From assembly GCF_024199795.1 (NCBI RefSeq), contig NZ_JANADK010000001.1:4774001-4838000 (forward strand): a DNA stretch of 64,000 nt. Direction: 5' to 3'. The translations under genes were made by a program, and so were the position numbers. Each line of letters opens with the position of its first letter. Positions within the stretch are counted from its first letter, which is position 1. The notes under the pieces were generated by a model. That model made no database searches and was not told where the DNA came from. It saw nothing but the letters and a program-made list of their open reading frames with translations. The DNA is from Bradyrhizobium sp. CCGB01. GTDB taxonomy: Bacteria > Pseudomonadota > Alphaproteobacteria > Rhizobiales > Xanthobacteraceae. Of this stretch, positions 25,776-35,600 are shown piece by piece.

Positions 25776-27863
25776 ATGGTGGGCGAGGCGGCTGTGAATC
25801 GGATTGTTTTGCGGGCGGCAGAGCATTTTGCGGCCGGGCACGCGGACCGGGCGGATGCACTCTGCGCGGAAGTGCTGAGGGCAGAGCCGGATCATGTGCC
25901 CGCGCTGCATCTGGCGGCCGTGGCCGCCTTCGTCACCGATCGCGCGGCCGACGGCGCCGCGCTGCTCGGCCGCGTGTTCAAGATCGACACGGAGTACGCA
26001 CCGGCACTCGTCACGCTCGGCGATGCGCTTGCCGTGAAGGGTGAGCAGGAGGGCGCCGTGGCGGCGTTCCGGCGCGCGCTGGTCCGGCGTCCAGATGATG
26101 CCGGCCTGCACAACAAGCTCGGCGTGGCGCTCGGCGAGCTCGCCCGCTTCGACGAGGCCGAAGCCGCCTACCGCCGCGCGCTCGAGCTCGACGCACATCT
26201 CACGCGGGCCTGCTTCAACCTCGCCGGCGTGCTCGCGGAGCAAGGGCGGCTGACTGAAGCGGAGGAGGCGTATCGCGCCGTGATCGCGCGGGAGCCTGGT
26301 TATCGCGGCGTCTGGCTCAATCTCGGCAATCTCCTCATGGACCAGGCGAGGCTCGGCGACGCCGAGGCTGCCTATCGCCGCGCCCTCGATGCCGATCCTG
26401 ACGATCCCGGGCTGCTCGGCAATCTCGGCGCCGTGCTCTATCGTCAAGGATTGCTCGAAGACGCCATCGTCCAGTACCGCCGCGTCATCGCGCTCGCAGC
26501 GGACAATGCCCCGGCGCTGCGTCTGCTTGGTCTCGTCCTGCACGAGGCCGGCCATTTGCACGAGGCTGCGGAGATCTACCGGCGGACCTTTGCGCTTGAT
26601 GCGTCGGACCATGTCATCGCCAGCAATCTCGGTGCCTGTCTGTCCGAGCTCGGCGCATGGGACGAGGCGATTGCCGCCTGCGAGCACGCGCTGCTGCTCA
26701 AGCCGGATCACGCGCCGGCCTGGACCAATCTCGGCATCGTCTTCGAAAAGCAGGAGCGTGCGGACGACGCGGTCGCCGCGCATCGCTGCGCGGTCGTGGC
26801 CGATCCAGCCTATGCCAAGGGCCATGCCAATCTCGCGGTCGCGCTGCGCAATGCCGGGGAGATCGACGCGGCGCTGGCGGTCTCGCACCGCGCGATCGCG
26901 CTCGACCCGGAGCAGCCGCTCGCCCAGTACAACCACGCGCATTTCCTGCTGATGAACGGCGACTTCGTGAACGGGTTCGAGGCCTATCAATGGCGGCGTA
27001 AATGCAAGACGCTGTCGGACGGCGATCCCTCGTTCATCGAGCCGGAATGGCAGGGCGAGCCCCTGAACGGCCGAACGCTGCTGCTGTTCGCCGAATACGG
27101 TCTCGGCGATGCCCTGCATTTCGTGCGCTACCTGCCGATGGTGACAGCAAGCGGCGGCAAGATCATCCTGCAGGTTCAGCCCGCGCTCGCCTCACTGCTG
27201 CGGCAGCTCCCCGATGTCACGGTGTTCGCGCGCGGTGAAGCGCTGCCGCCGTTCGACCTGCAACTGCCGCTGATGAGCTTGCCGCGGATTTTTGGCACGA
27301 CGCTCGACACCATCCCGGCCGATGTGCCGTATCTGCATCCCGATCCCGCAAAACAGTCGCGTTGGCGTGCGGCGCTCGCGGAGGTGATGGCGTTGAAGGT
27401 CGGCGTGGTCTGGGCCGGCAACGCCAGGCACAAGGGCGACCGGCAGCGCTCGCTGTCGGCTGCGGCCGTGCTGCCGCGTCTCGTGATGCCCGGCGTGCAG
27501 CTCTACAGCCTGCAAAAGGAGCCGCGTCCCGAAGATGCTCCGGTGCTGGCGGCGCTGGGGGACGATGTCATCGATCTTGCGCCGGCGCTCGGCGATTTCG
27601 CCGATACCGCCGCGGCGGTCGCGGCGCTCGATCTCGTCATCGCCGTCGACACATCGGTTGCCCATCTCGCCGGTGCGCTGGGACGTCCGGTGTGGATGCT
27701 GACACCTTACGCGCTCGACTGGCGCTGGCTGCGCGAGCGCGAGGATAGTCCCTGGTATCCGACCATGCGGCTGTTCCGTCAGCGCGCCCCGCGCGAATGG
27801 GACGACCCGCTGCTGCGTGTGTCGGCGGCGCTCGCCGTGCTTGCGGCGAGCGCCGAAGGCTAA
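25776..27863 (+). CDS. TPR-repeat protein with GT9/SPINDLY-like C-terminal domain
   Basis: The 695-residue protein has about ten tetratricopeptide repeats across residues 5-385 (for example LGVALGELARFDEAEAAYRRAL, LGNLLMDQARLGDAEAAYRRAL and LGIVFEKQERADDAVAAHRCAV). A C-terminal glycosyltransferase-like domain (about 420-690) shows LLLFAEYGLGDALHFVRYLP, KVGVVWAGNARHKGDRQRS and LVIAVDTSVAHLAGALGRPVWMLTP. The last motif is that of ADP-heptose/GT9-type transferases. Proteins of this layout are common in Bradyrhizobium and are thought to glycosylate proteins such as flagellin or surface components. It stands alone. The ATG at 25776 follows a G-rich stretch. Confidence 0.85.
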   Translation: MVGEAAVNRIVLRAAEHFAAGHADRADALCAEVLRAEPDHVPALHLAAVAAFVTDRAADGAALLGRVFKIDTEYAPALVTLGDALAVKGEQEGAVAAFRRALVRRPDDAGLHNKLGVALGELARFDEAEAAYRRALELDAHLTRACFNLAGVLAEQGRLTEAEEAYRAVIAREPGYRGVWLNLGNLLMDQARLGDAEAAYRRALDADPDDPGLLGNLGAVLYRQGLLEDAIVQYRRVIALAADNAPALRLLGLVLHEAGHLHEAAEIYRRTFALDASDHVIASNLGACLSELGAWDEAIAACEHALLLKPDHAPAWTNLGIVFEKQERADDAVAAHRCAVVADPAYAKGHANLAVALRNAGEIDAALAVSHRAIALDPEQPLAQYNHAHFLLMNGDFVNGFEAYQWRRKCKTLSDGDPSFIEPEWQGEPLNGRTLLLFAEYGLGDALHFVRYLPMVTASGGKIILQVQPALASLLRQLPDVTVFARGEALPPFDLQLPLMSLPRIFGTTLDTIPADVPYLHPDPAKQSRWRAALAEVMALKVGVVWAGNARHKGDRQRSLSAAAVLPRLVMPGVQLYSLQKEPRPEDAPVLAALGDDVIDLAPALGDFADTAAAVAALDLVIAVDTSVAHLAGALGRPVWMLTPYALDWRWLREREDSPWYPTMRLFRQRAPREWDDPLLRVSAALAVLAASAEG

Positions 27864-27920
27864 ATGAAGGCGCTGGTCCAACACGCGGTACGCTGACATC
27901 CTTGGGAAGCCGTCCCGCAT

Positions 27921-28848
27921 TCAACCTGTGCCGTCGCTCCCCTCCGTCTCGTGCAGGCAGGTCTCGAACATCAATGCGCGAGCCCAACGCTGTCCGGCGT
28001 CGTGGTGCGTCCGGGCATGCCAGGCCGCCGACTTCGTGAACCCCTCAATCGGGATCGGAGGGGCAAACAGGGCCAGTCCTTCGTTGCCGCGAATAAGCCG
28101 TCGCGGAACGACTGCGATCAGATCGCTCGTTCGCAAGATTTCCGGCAGCACCAGAAAGCTCGCGACAGACAGTGTGATGCGCCGTTCGCGGCCGATCTTG
28201 GCAAGTGCAACGTCCGTGACGCCGCGAAAGGTCTCGCCCGCATATGACATGAGGGCGTGGTCGAGGGCGCAGAAGCGGTCGAGCGTGAGTTCGCCGCTTG
28301 CGGCATCGGGATGATCCTGACGAAGTGCGCAGACATATTGCTCGTCGAACAGCCTGCGCATGTGCAGATCGGGTGGTGTCGTTTCCGGCGTGAGCAAGGC
28401 CAGGTCGGTCTCGCCACGCTCCAATTGACCATACACCTGACCGTCTTCGATCGGGCGCACGGCAACCCGGATACCGGGCGCTCGGGGGCGCAGCGCTTCG
28501 AGAAACGGGACAACAACCGCACGAAGTGCGTAATCCGTCGCAGCGATGCTCAGGGTAAAGCTCGCGTGCGCTGGATCAAAAAGCGGAGGTTGCAACAATG
28601 CCTCGAACTCGCCGAGCAACCGCTTTACAGGGGCGGCAAGTTCCAGCGGCGCGGGCCGTCGGCACGACACCGCGCTGGGCTCGGACAAACAGGGGGTCGC
28701 CGAAAACATCTCTCAGCCTGGTCAACATGCCGCTGACGGCGGGTTGGCTCAGTGCCAGACGTTCTCCCGCCCGAGTGACGCTTCGCTCGTCGAGCAGCGC
28801 ATCAAGGGCCTTGAGCAGGTTCAGGTCCACGGTTCTGATATCAGCCAT
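27921..28848 (-). pseudogene. LysR-family regulator interrupted by a +1 frameshift
   Basis: Two overlapping minus-strand frames together encode one LysR regulator. The frame from ATG 28848 gives the complete winged HTH (VDLNLLKALDALLDERSVTRAG, LSQPAVSGMLTRLRDVFGDPLFV) up to GVVPTARA, then runs into a nonsense tail. The frame ending at 27921 resumes with LELAAPVKRLLGEFEALLQ and the whole effector-binding domain. A single extra base in a GC-rich stretch near 28646-28653 accounts for the break. Either the gene is recently inactivated or the base is a sequencing error. It is NodD/NahR-like in layout (LLKALDALL start) and diverges from the SRPBCC gene, its likely target. Confidence 0.85.
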
Positions 28849-28854
28849 GGCGAT

Positions 28855-28887
28855 ATATTAGATCAGAACTCGCGATTGGACTAATAT
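28855..28887. promoter_or_regulatory. LysR-type operator and promoter candidate
   Basis: ATATTAG (28855-28861) and CTAATAT (28881-28887) form a perfect 7-bp inverted repeat with a 19-base spacer in the 83-base gap between the divergent LysR and SRPBCC genes. TAATAT at 28882-28887 could be the -10 box of the SRPBCC gene. Position and symmetry suit a LysR binding site. Confidence 0.4.
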
Positions 28888-28931
28888 CTGAGCGGGCAGC
28901 AGGGTGACTCCGCATCAGCGGAGATCCCACC

Positions 28932-29441
28932 ATGCATGAAATCATCTGGCCGGAGGGCTACATCCCCGGCCTCACCGAGAATTTTTGCTCAAACGAAGTC
29001 ATCGTTGCGGGTCTCAGTGCCTCCGATATCTGGCCGCTCTTGAGCCGGGCGACGCTCTGGCCGACCTACTACGACAACTCCGCGAATGTGCGCTTTCATG
29101 ACGGCAAAGGTCCCGAGCTGGCCAAGGACGCGCGGTTCTATTTCGAGACTTTTGGTTTTCCCGTCGAAGCCCAGGTTGTCGAATACGTCGCTCCGGTCGG
29201 TGGCGACCCCGGCCGCGTTGCATGGCACGGCTGGGCCGGGGAGGGCGATACACGATTAGACGTGCATCACGCCTGGCTCGTCGAAGATCTGTCCGAAGGC
29301 CGGGTCCGCATCCTCACGCAGGAAACCCAGAAAGGGAAGCCGGCGATCGATCTGGCGAATGCCAAGCCCAATCCCATGATCAACGGCCATCAAGACTGGC
29401 TGAATGGCCTTGTGGCAGCGGCCAGGAAGACGGCGCGCTGA
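28932..29441 (+). CDS. SRPBCC (START-like) family protein
   Basis: The 169-residue soluble protein looks like a polyketide-cyclase/SRPBCC hydrophobic-ligand-binding fold. It opens with a strand (FCSNEVIVAGLSASDIWPLLSRATLWPTYYDNSANV), has a central antiparallel sheet (RVAWHGWAGEGDTRLDVHHAWLVEDL, RVRILTQETQKG), and ends with a long helix (NGHQDWLNGLVAAAR). The ligand or reaction is unknown. It diverges from the broken LysR gene, and if that regulator is dead its expression would now be constitutive or off. Only the overall fold is claimed. Confidence 0.72.
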   Translation: MHEIIWPEGYIPGLTENFCSNEVIVAGLSASDIWPLLSRATLWPTYYDNSANVRFHDGKGPELAKDARFYFETFGFPVEAQVVEYVAPVGGDPGRVAWHGWAGEGDTRLDVHHAWLVEDLSEGRVRILTQETQKGKPAIDLANAKPNPMINGHQDWLNGLVAAARKTAR

Positions 29442-29525
29442 GCTGATGTGCCTTCCGCGGGGGCCGCACGTGGCGGCGCCGGCCTGGCAAGGGTTGCGCG
29501 CGATAGGCTGCCTCGACGCGTCGGC

Positions 29526-30758
29526 CTAGAACCGCTCCGGCCGGTATGGCGTCGGATCGATCGCCGGCGTCTCGCCGCTCATCATCTCGGCGAGCAGGCG
29601 TCCCGTCGCGGGTCCCAGAGTAAAGCCCTGGTGGCCGTGGCCAAAATTCATCCAGAGGCCGGGATGGCGCGGCGCGGGGCCGAGCACCGGCAGCATGTCG
29701 GGCGTGCAGGGGCGGGTGCCGAACCACGGATCCGGCTCGACGCGCCTGCCGAGGTCGATCAGCTCGCGCGCGGACGCCTCGGCGCTGGCGAGCTGCACCG
29801 GGGTGGCAAGTGCATCCATGCCGGTCAATTCCGCCCCGGTGGTGATGCGGATTCCTTTCGCCATCGGACCCATGGCATAGCCGCCGGCCTTGTCGACCAG
29901 CGGCAGATCGAGCGACGCGCCGCCGCTGTAATGCATGTGGTAGCCGCGCTTGCGCACCAGCGGAATGCGGTAGCCGAATTTGTGCAGGAGATCGGGCGAC
30001 CACGGCCCGAGTGTCACGACGGCGTGGGTTGCGTCGATGCGACCGTTGTCCGTATCGACCGACCAGCCGGTCGCGGTCTGCTGCAAACTCTGGGCGTCGC
30101 CGAGCACGATCGCGCCGCCGAGGCGCTCGAACAGCTCGGCATAGGCCGTGACCAGCGCGCCGGGATCGGACACGGTCCAGGTGTCGAGCCAGTGGATCGC
30201 GCCGGGCAGGTCGTCGCGCAGGATCGGTTCGGCCTTGGCGAGCTCGGCCCCGGAGAGCGCACGAAACCTCACGCCGAATTCGCGCTCGTCTTCTTCCGCC
30301 GACTTGACGGCGAGATCGAAGGAAGCTGCGTCGCGATGCAGATGCCGGTATCCCGCGCGGCGGATGAGATTGTCGGCATGGGCTTCACGAATGAGGATGT
30401 CGTGCTCCGCCGTCGCGTAGGCGATCAGCCGCGCCCAGGCGTCGATCGCCTCGCGATGCCGCTTCGGCGCCGAATGCCACCAGTAGCGGAGCAGGGGCTC
30501 GATATGGAGATGGAGTGACGACAGGCTGTAGCGCACGTCGTTGGTGCGGCCGGTCGCGATCTTCAGGAGTGTGGCAAGGTCGCGCGGCATCGGATAGGGG
30601 CGGACCGCTTCCGCCTGGATCATTCCGGCATTGCCGTAGCTGGTCTCGCGGCCCGGCTCCCTGCGGTCGACGAGCGTGACGGCCCAGCCGCGCTGCCGCA
30701 GATGCAGCGCCGCGCTCACGCCGATCATGCCGCCGCCGAGAACGATCGCGTTTTGCAT
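29526..30758 (-). CDS. FAD-dependent D-amino-acid dehydrogenase-like oxidoreductase
   Basis: The 410-residue protein is a DAO-superfamily flavoenzyme with an N-terminal FAD-binding motif (VLGGGMIGVSAALHLRQRGWAVTLVDRREPGRETSYGNAG), a mid-protein substrate domain, and the C-terminal FAD segment LWMNFGHGHQGFTLGPATGRLLAEMMSG. It resembles DadA-type D-amino-acid dehydrogenases, which pass electrons from D-amino acids to the respiratory chain. It lies 42 bases downstream of the amidase gene on the same strand, so a joint role in degrading an amide of an amino acid is plausible. No alanine racemase (dadX) is near. Confidence 0.85.
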   Translation of the reverse strand: MQNAIVLGGGMIGVSAALHLRQRGWAVTLVDRREPGRETSYGNAGMIQAEAVRPYPMPRDLATLLKIATGRTNDVRYSLSSLHLHIEPLLRYWWHSAPKRHREAIDAWARLIAYATAEHDILIREAHADNLIRRAGYRHLHRDAASFDLAVKSAEEDEREFGVRFRALSGAELAKAEPILRDDLPGAIHWLDTWTVSDPGALVTAYAELFERLGGAIVLGDAQSLQQTATGWSVDTDNGRIDATHAVVTLGPWSPDLLHKFGYRIPLVRKRGYHMHYSGGASLDLPLVDKAGGYAMGPMAKGIRITTGAELTGMDALATPVQLASAEASARELIDLGRRVEPDPWFGTRPCTPDMLPVLGPAPRHPGLWMNFGHGHQGFTLGPATGRLLAEMMSGETPAIDPTPYRPERF

Positions 30759-30800
30759 GGGCAGAATTCTCCTGTCAGACCGGTTGTGGGACGAGGTCGG

Positions 30801-32297
30801 TCATTCCCAGGCGAGGAAGCCGGGGGCGGCCGACAGCGGCGGCGCCGCGGCAAGCCGTGCCAGATCGGGGACCGGCCGGCACAATTGCGCATCATCAGCC
30901 AACGCCGCTTCGATGCTTGCCGCAACCGAAAGCACGATGGCATCGCCGCCACGCGGACCGACGATCTGGAGGCCGAAAGGCAATCCGGCTTCGTCGAGAC
31001 CGAGGGGAATGCTGATCGCGGGATGACCGGGAAGCGTCACGGCATAGGCGAGCGCGAGCCAGTGGAAGTAGGATTTCGTCCGCACGCCGTCGATCTCGGC
31101 CGGATAAAGCTCCGACCACAGCCGCGGGCTCAGCGTGATGGTCGGGCTGATCAGCACGTCGCAGCTTTCGAAGAAGCTCTGCCAGGCGCGATAGATCCGA
31201 GTCTGCGTCGTCGCAGCGCGGCCGTGATCCTCGAGCGTGTAGGCGAGGCCTTCCTCGACATTGGCGCGGACATTGGGGCCGAGCATCTCGGGACGCTCTT
31301 TGTAGTTCTTGCCGTGCATGGCCAGGAACAGGCCCGCGCGCAGCACCGCAAAGGCGTCGTCGGCGCCGGAGCAATCCGGCGTCGCTTCGCGGCATTCGGC
31401 GAAGAGGGTTGCGAGCTTGCCGACGCGGTGACGGAACACGCGGCGGATCGCCTGCTCGGTCGGTGCGAAGCCGAAATCCTCCGTGAAGGCGAGACGCAGC
31501 TTGCCGAGCTCCGCAGGGCGCGGCGCGGCCCAGCGCTCGGCGCGAGCGCGCAAGGGTTCGCCGGGCAGCGTATAGGCGAGTGGATCGCGGGCATCGTCGC
31601 TCGCCATCACCGACAGCATCAACGCTGTGTCGGCGACATTGCGCGCCATCGGCCCGTCGGTCGACAAATTGGACCAGCCGAACGCGCGCTTCTCGCTCGC
31701 CACAAGCCCGTAGGATGGCCGCATCCCGACGATGCCGGCAAAGCCGGCCGGATTGCGCAGGGAGCCGCCGGTATCCGAGCCCGAGGCGAGCGGGGCCATG
31801 CCGCAGGCGAGCGCCACCGCCGAGCCGCCGGAGGAGCCGGCCGCCGAGCGTGAGGGATCGAAGGGATTGCCGGTCGCGCCGAACACGGGGTTGCGGGTGT
31901 TGCCGCCGGCCGCCCATTCCGGCGTGTTGGTCTTGCCGAAGATGATCGCACCCGCCGCGCGCAGCCGCGCGACCGAGCCCTGGTCGGCGATCGGGACGTT
32001 GTCGCTCAGCAACGGGCTGCCATAGGTGGTGCGCAGCCCGGCAGTGTCCTGGGTGTCCTTGATGAGAACGGGAAGCCCGTGCAGCGCGCCACGATCCTCG
32101 CCGCGCAGGATCGCGGCCTCGGCTTCCTTGGCCGCAATGCGCGCGCCTGATACGTCCAGCGTCACGACGGCGTTGACGGCGGGATTGATGGTCGCGACCC
32201 GCGACAGGCAGGACTCCAGCAGCTCGACAGGCGAGATCGCCCGGGCGGCCAGCAGGCGGCGCAGCTCAACGGCGCTGGAGTTGCAAAGCTCTGACAA
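30801..32297 (-). CDS. Amidase signature-family amidohydrolase
   Basis: The 498-residue enzyme is of the amidase-signature family. The Ser-cisSer-Lys triad is visible: Lys in LPVLIKDTQDTAG, the Gly/Ser-rich signature SAAGSSGGSAVALACG, and the cis-Ser in SGSDTGGSLRNPA. It hydrolyses an amide; the substrate is unknown. I chose the TTG at 32297 because GAGAGGG lies eight bases upstream and the family N-terminus (LSELCNSSAVELRRLL) starts there. The frame is open 48 codons further upstream, but with unfamilar sequence. It is probably co-transcribed with the flavoenzyme downstream. Confidence 0.88.
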   Translation of the reverse strand: MSELCNSSAVELRRLLAARAISPVELLESCLSRVATINPAVNAVVTLDVSGARIAAKEAEAAILRGEDRGALHGLPVLIKDTQDTAGLRTTYGSPLLSDNVPIADQGSVARLRAAGAIIFGKTNTPEWAAGGNTRNPVFGATGNPFDPSRSAAGSSGGSAVALACGMAPLASGSDTGGSLRNPAGFAGIVGMRPSYGLVASEKRAFGWSNLSTDGPMARNVADTALMLSVMASDDARDPLAYTLPGEPLRARAERWAAPRPAELGKLRLAFTEDFGFAPTEQAIRRVFRHRVGKLATLFAECREATPDCSGADDAFAVLRAGLFLAMHGKNYKERPEMLGPNVRANVEEGLAYTLEDHGRAATTQTRIYRAWQSFFESCDVLISPTITLSPRLWSELYPAEIDGVRTKSYFHWLALAYAVTLPGHPAISIPLGLDEAGLPFGLQIVGPRGGDAIVLSVAASIEAALADDAQLCRPVPDLARLAAAPPLSAAPGFLAWE

Positions 32298-32428
32298 ATG
32301 CCAATCCCTCTCAAACTGCGAAAACGATCTAGCACATATCAATGCACCAAGCTGATCGGCAAACGCATGGCCGATCCTGGCCAAGGTCTGCGCACGCTCG
32401 CTGGAGGAATTCGGACCGCTGCTGCGCC

Positions 32429-32624
32429 ATGTTCTACACACCGGCGATCCTTGGCGAGGGCGATGGTATCTATCTCGACAGCACCATGGGCCACGCCTAT
32501 CTCAACGCCGGCGCTGGGCGTCTGTCTCTGCACCAGCGAAGCACCTGATCTCTACGACCAGCTCCGCCAGATCGCTGCGCGCGACGCCGTGCCACCGGGT
32601 CACGACGAACTGCCGCCGCCGTAG
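32429..32624 (+). pseudogene. Remnant of a class III aminotransferase N-terminus (tentative)
   Basis: In one plus-strand frame the peptide GEGDGIYLDSTMGHAYLNAG appears and then stops. After a +1 shift near 32515 the next frame continues VCLCTSEAPDLYDQLRQIAA and stops at 32624. Joined, they resemble the N-terminal 'GxGxYLyDxxGxxYLdaxGG...L...i..QL.xIA' segment of class III aminotransferases. No further part of such an enzyme follows. The rest of the 32298-32690 gap holds nothing else I recognise apart from the rne terminator. The match is from pattern alone and weak. Confidence 0.35.
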
Positions 32625-32647
32625 CGAGCGAGGCGAGTGTCGAAACA

Positions 32648-32674
32648 AAAACGCCCGGCTGTGCCGGGCGTTTT
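32648..32674 (-). terminator. Terminator of rne
   Basis: AAAACGCCCGGC pairs perfectly with GCCGGGCGTTTT around a TGT loop. It lies 17 bases past the rne stop codon and gives a T-run on either strand, so it can work in both directions. Confidence 0.9.
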
Positions 32675-32690
32675 GCATTGAATGTCCGGC

Positions 32691-35600
32691 TTACTCGCCG
32701 CCGCCGAACCGGCGCGACCACCAGCCGGCGCGACGCGGTGCAGCCGGCGTCTCGCTTGCCGCTTCCGGCGCGGGCTCAGGCGCCGGGGTCGGCGCGGCGA
32801 CCGGTTCGGCTGCCTGCGCAACCGGCGCTGCCGGCTCGCTCTGGCTGCTCGACAGGAAGCTCACCTTTTCCCGGACCGTGGAGCGGCGACGCGCAGCCTT
32901 GTCGTCGGCGGGCTCTTCTTCCGCAGCGGCAGGAGCGGGCTCGGGCTGGGCCGGCGCCTCGATCTGCACCTCGGCACGCGGCTCGGGCTGGCTGACGGGT
33001 TCAGTGACTTGCGGCTCGACGGTGTGTTCGGCCTGAGCGATCGAGGGCGCAGCCTCGCCGCCAAAGCCGTCGAAATCGGCAACGGCATTGGTCGCTTCCG
33101 GCGGCGCACTGGCTGCGAGCTCGTCGCCGATCGAGCCGGCGAGACCTTCCTCGTTGCCCCCACGACGGCGGCGTCCACCGCGACGACCCCGCCGGCGGCG
33201 GCGATCGCCGCTGCCCTGCTGCTCGCCGCGGGCTGCCTGGTCCTCACCTTCCTCGCCGTCCTGCTCGGACTCGGCGTCCTCTTCACCTTCGCCGGCCGCA
33301 ACGGCCGCCTCGGAAGACGTCGGAGCGCCATCCTCGCGCACCTCGCCGTCGCGCTGGCCACCGCGGCCGCGCCGGCGACGGCGGCGCTTGCGGCGCTGGC
33401 CGTCCTGCTCGGAGGCCGCTTCGCCGCCAGCCTGCTCCTCGGTGAGACCTTCGGTCTCCTCGGTCTCGACCTCGGATTCCAGCTCCGGATCAAATTCCTC
33501 GTCGTCATAGGCCTCTTCGGCCAGCGGCGGCGGGCTTGCCGCGGCCTGTGCCGCCAGCAGCGCCTTGGCGGCTTCCAGCGTATGCACCTGCTCGCCGCGG
33601 TCGATGAGATAGGCCTGCGGTCCGCTGACGCTGGGGTCGGCGATGACGGCCAGCGTAACCTTGAAGCCGTTCTCGAGGTCGCGCAGATGGCCGCGCTTGT
33701 GGTTCAGCACATAGAGCGCGACGTCGGTGCGGGTGCGGACCACGAGGTTGTGGGTCGCGCCCTTCATCAGGATCTCTTCGAGGCCGCGCAGCAACTGGAG
33801 CGCAACCGAGGAGACCGAGCGGACGTGGCCGGTGCCGCCGCAATGCGGGCAGGGATCGGTCGAGGATTCCAGCACGCTGGCGCGGATGCGCTGGCGCGAC
33901 ATCTCGAGCAGGCCGAAATGCGAGATGCGGCCGACCTGGATGCGCGCGCGATCCTGCCTGAGGCAATCGGACAGCTTGCGCTCGACCGAACGGTTGTTGC
34001 GCTTCTCGTCCATGTCGATGAAGTCGATGACGATCAGGCCGGCGAGGTCGCGCAGGCGGAGCTGGCGGGCGACCTCTTCGGCCGCTTCCAGATTGGTCTT
34101 GAGCGCGGTGTCCTCGATATGGTGCTCGCGGGTCGATCGTCCGGAGTTGACGTCGATCGAGACCAGCGCCTCGGTCTGGTTGATCACGATGTAGCCGCCG
34201 GAGCGCAACTGCACGGTCGGCGAGAACATCGCGTCCAGCTGGCTCTCGACACCCATGCGTGAGAACAGCGGCTGGCCGTCCCGGTACTGCCGTACCGCGC
34301 TGACATTGGCGGGCATCAGCATTTTCATGAAGTCGCGCGCTTCGCGGTAGCCGGACTCACCGGCGACCGAGATCTCGTCGATCTCCTTGTTGTAGAGGTC
34401 GCGCAGCGAGCGCTTGATCAGCGAGCCTTCCTCGTAGACCAGGGTCGGGGCCTGCGATTTCAGCGTCAGATCGCGCACCGTCTCCCACATCCGGATCAGA
34501 TATTCGAAGTCGCGCTTGATCTCGGGCTTGGTGCGGGCGGCGCCGGCGGTACGCAGGATGATGCCCATGCCCTCGGGCACGTCCAGATCCTGCACCACTT
34601 CCTTCAGGCGCGAACGGTCCTGGGCGCTGGTGATCTTGCGGCTGATGCCGCCGCCGCGCGCGGTGTTCGGCATCAACACGGCATAGCGGCCGGCGAGCGA
34701 GAGATAGGTCGTCAGCGCCGCGCCCTTGTTGCCGCGCTCTTCCTTGACGACCTGCACCAGCATCACCTGGCGGCGCTTGATGACTTCCTGGATCTTGTAC
34801 TGGCGGCGCGGGCGGAACGTGCGCTCCGGCACTTCCTCGAGCACGTCGTCGCCGCCGACGGATTCGACGACTTCCTCTTCGGCATCCTCGCCGTCGTCTT
34901 CGTCCTCGTCGTCGTCTTCGCCGGCTGCTTCCGTGGCCTCGGCATGCGGCGCATCAGTGCTCTCACCGTAGACGGCGTCGGCGGGTTCAGCGGCAGCGGT
35001 CACGGCTTCGGCGAGAGCCTCGGCGTGGGCTTCGGAGGCGTGGGCTTCGGAAGCGTGAGCCTCGAAGGTGTGGGCCTCCTGCGGTTCGGCGGCGGTCTCG
35101 GTTGCCACCACGGGCTCGGCGCCGACGGCAGCGACAGGCGCGGGCGTCTCGTCGGCATGATCATGGTCGTGACGATCGTGCTCGCCGTCGTGACCGTGGT
35201 CATGATCGTGCGCGTGATGGTGATCGTCATCATGGCCATGATGATGATCATCGTGCCCATGTCCTTCGTGGTCATGCCCTTCGTGGTCATGATCGTGGTG
35301 ATCATGGTCGCCATGATCATGATCGTGATGCTCGGCGTCGGCGTGCAGGTGCTCGCCCTCGTGCGAAGCGCCCTCGGCGTGCGCCTGCAGGGTCTCGCCC
35401 TCGACCGGCTGGGCCGCTGGATCGGCGCCGGCCTCGAGGCCCTCGACGATGTCGCTACGGACGCGATCGCCATGGCCGCGGCGGCGGGCGTTGCGGTGGC
35501 GCGAGCGGCGACGGCCGTGGGAGCGGTTCTCGCTCTCTTCCTCGGCCTCGCGATGGGCCTGTTCCTCGGCCTCGATCAGTGCCTGCCGGTCGGCGACCGG

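Noticed and set aside
32298..32441. N-terminal extension of the amidase to 32441
   Set aside because: The family N-terminus and a good ribosome-binding site place the start at TTG 32297.
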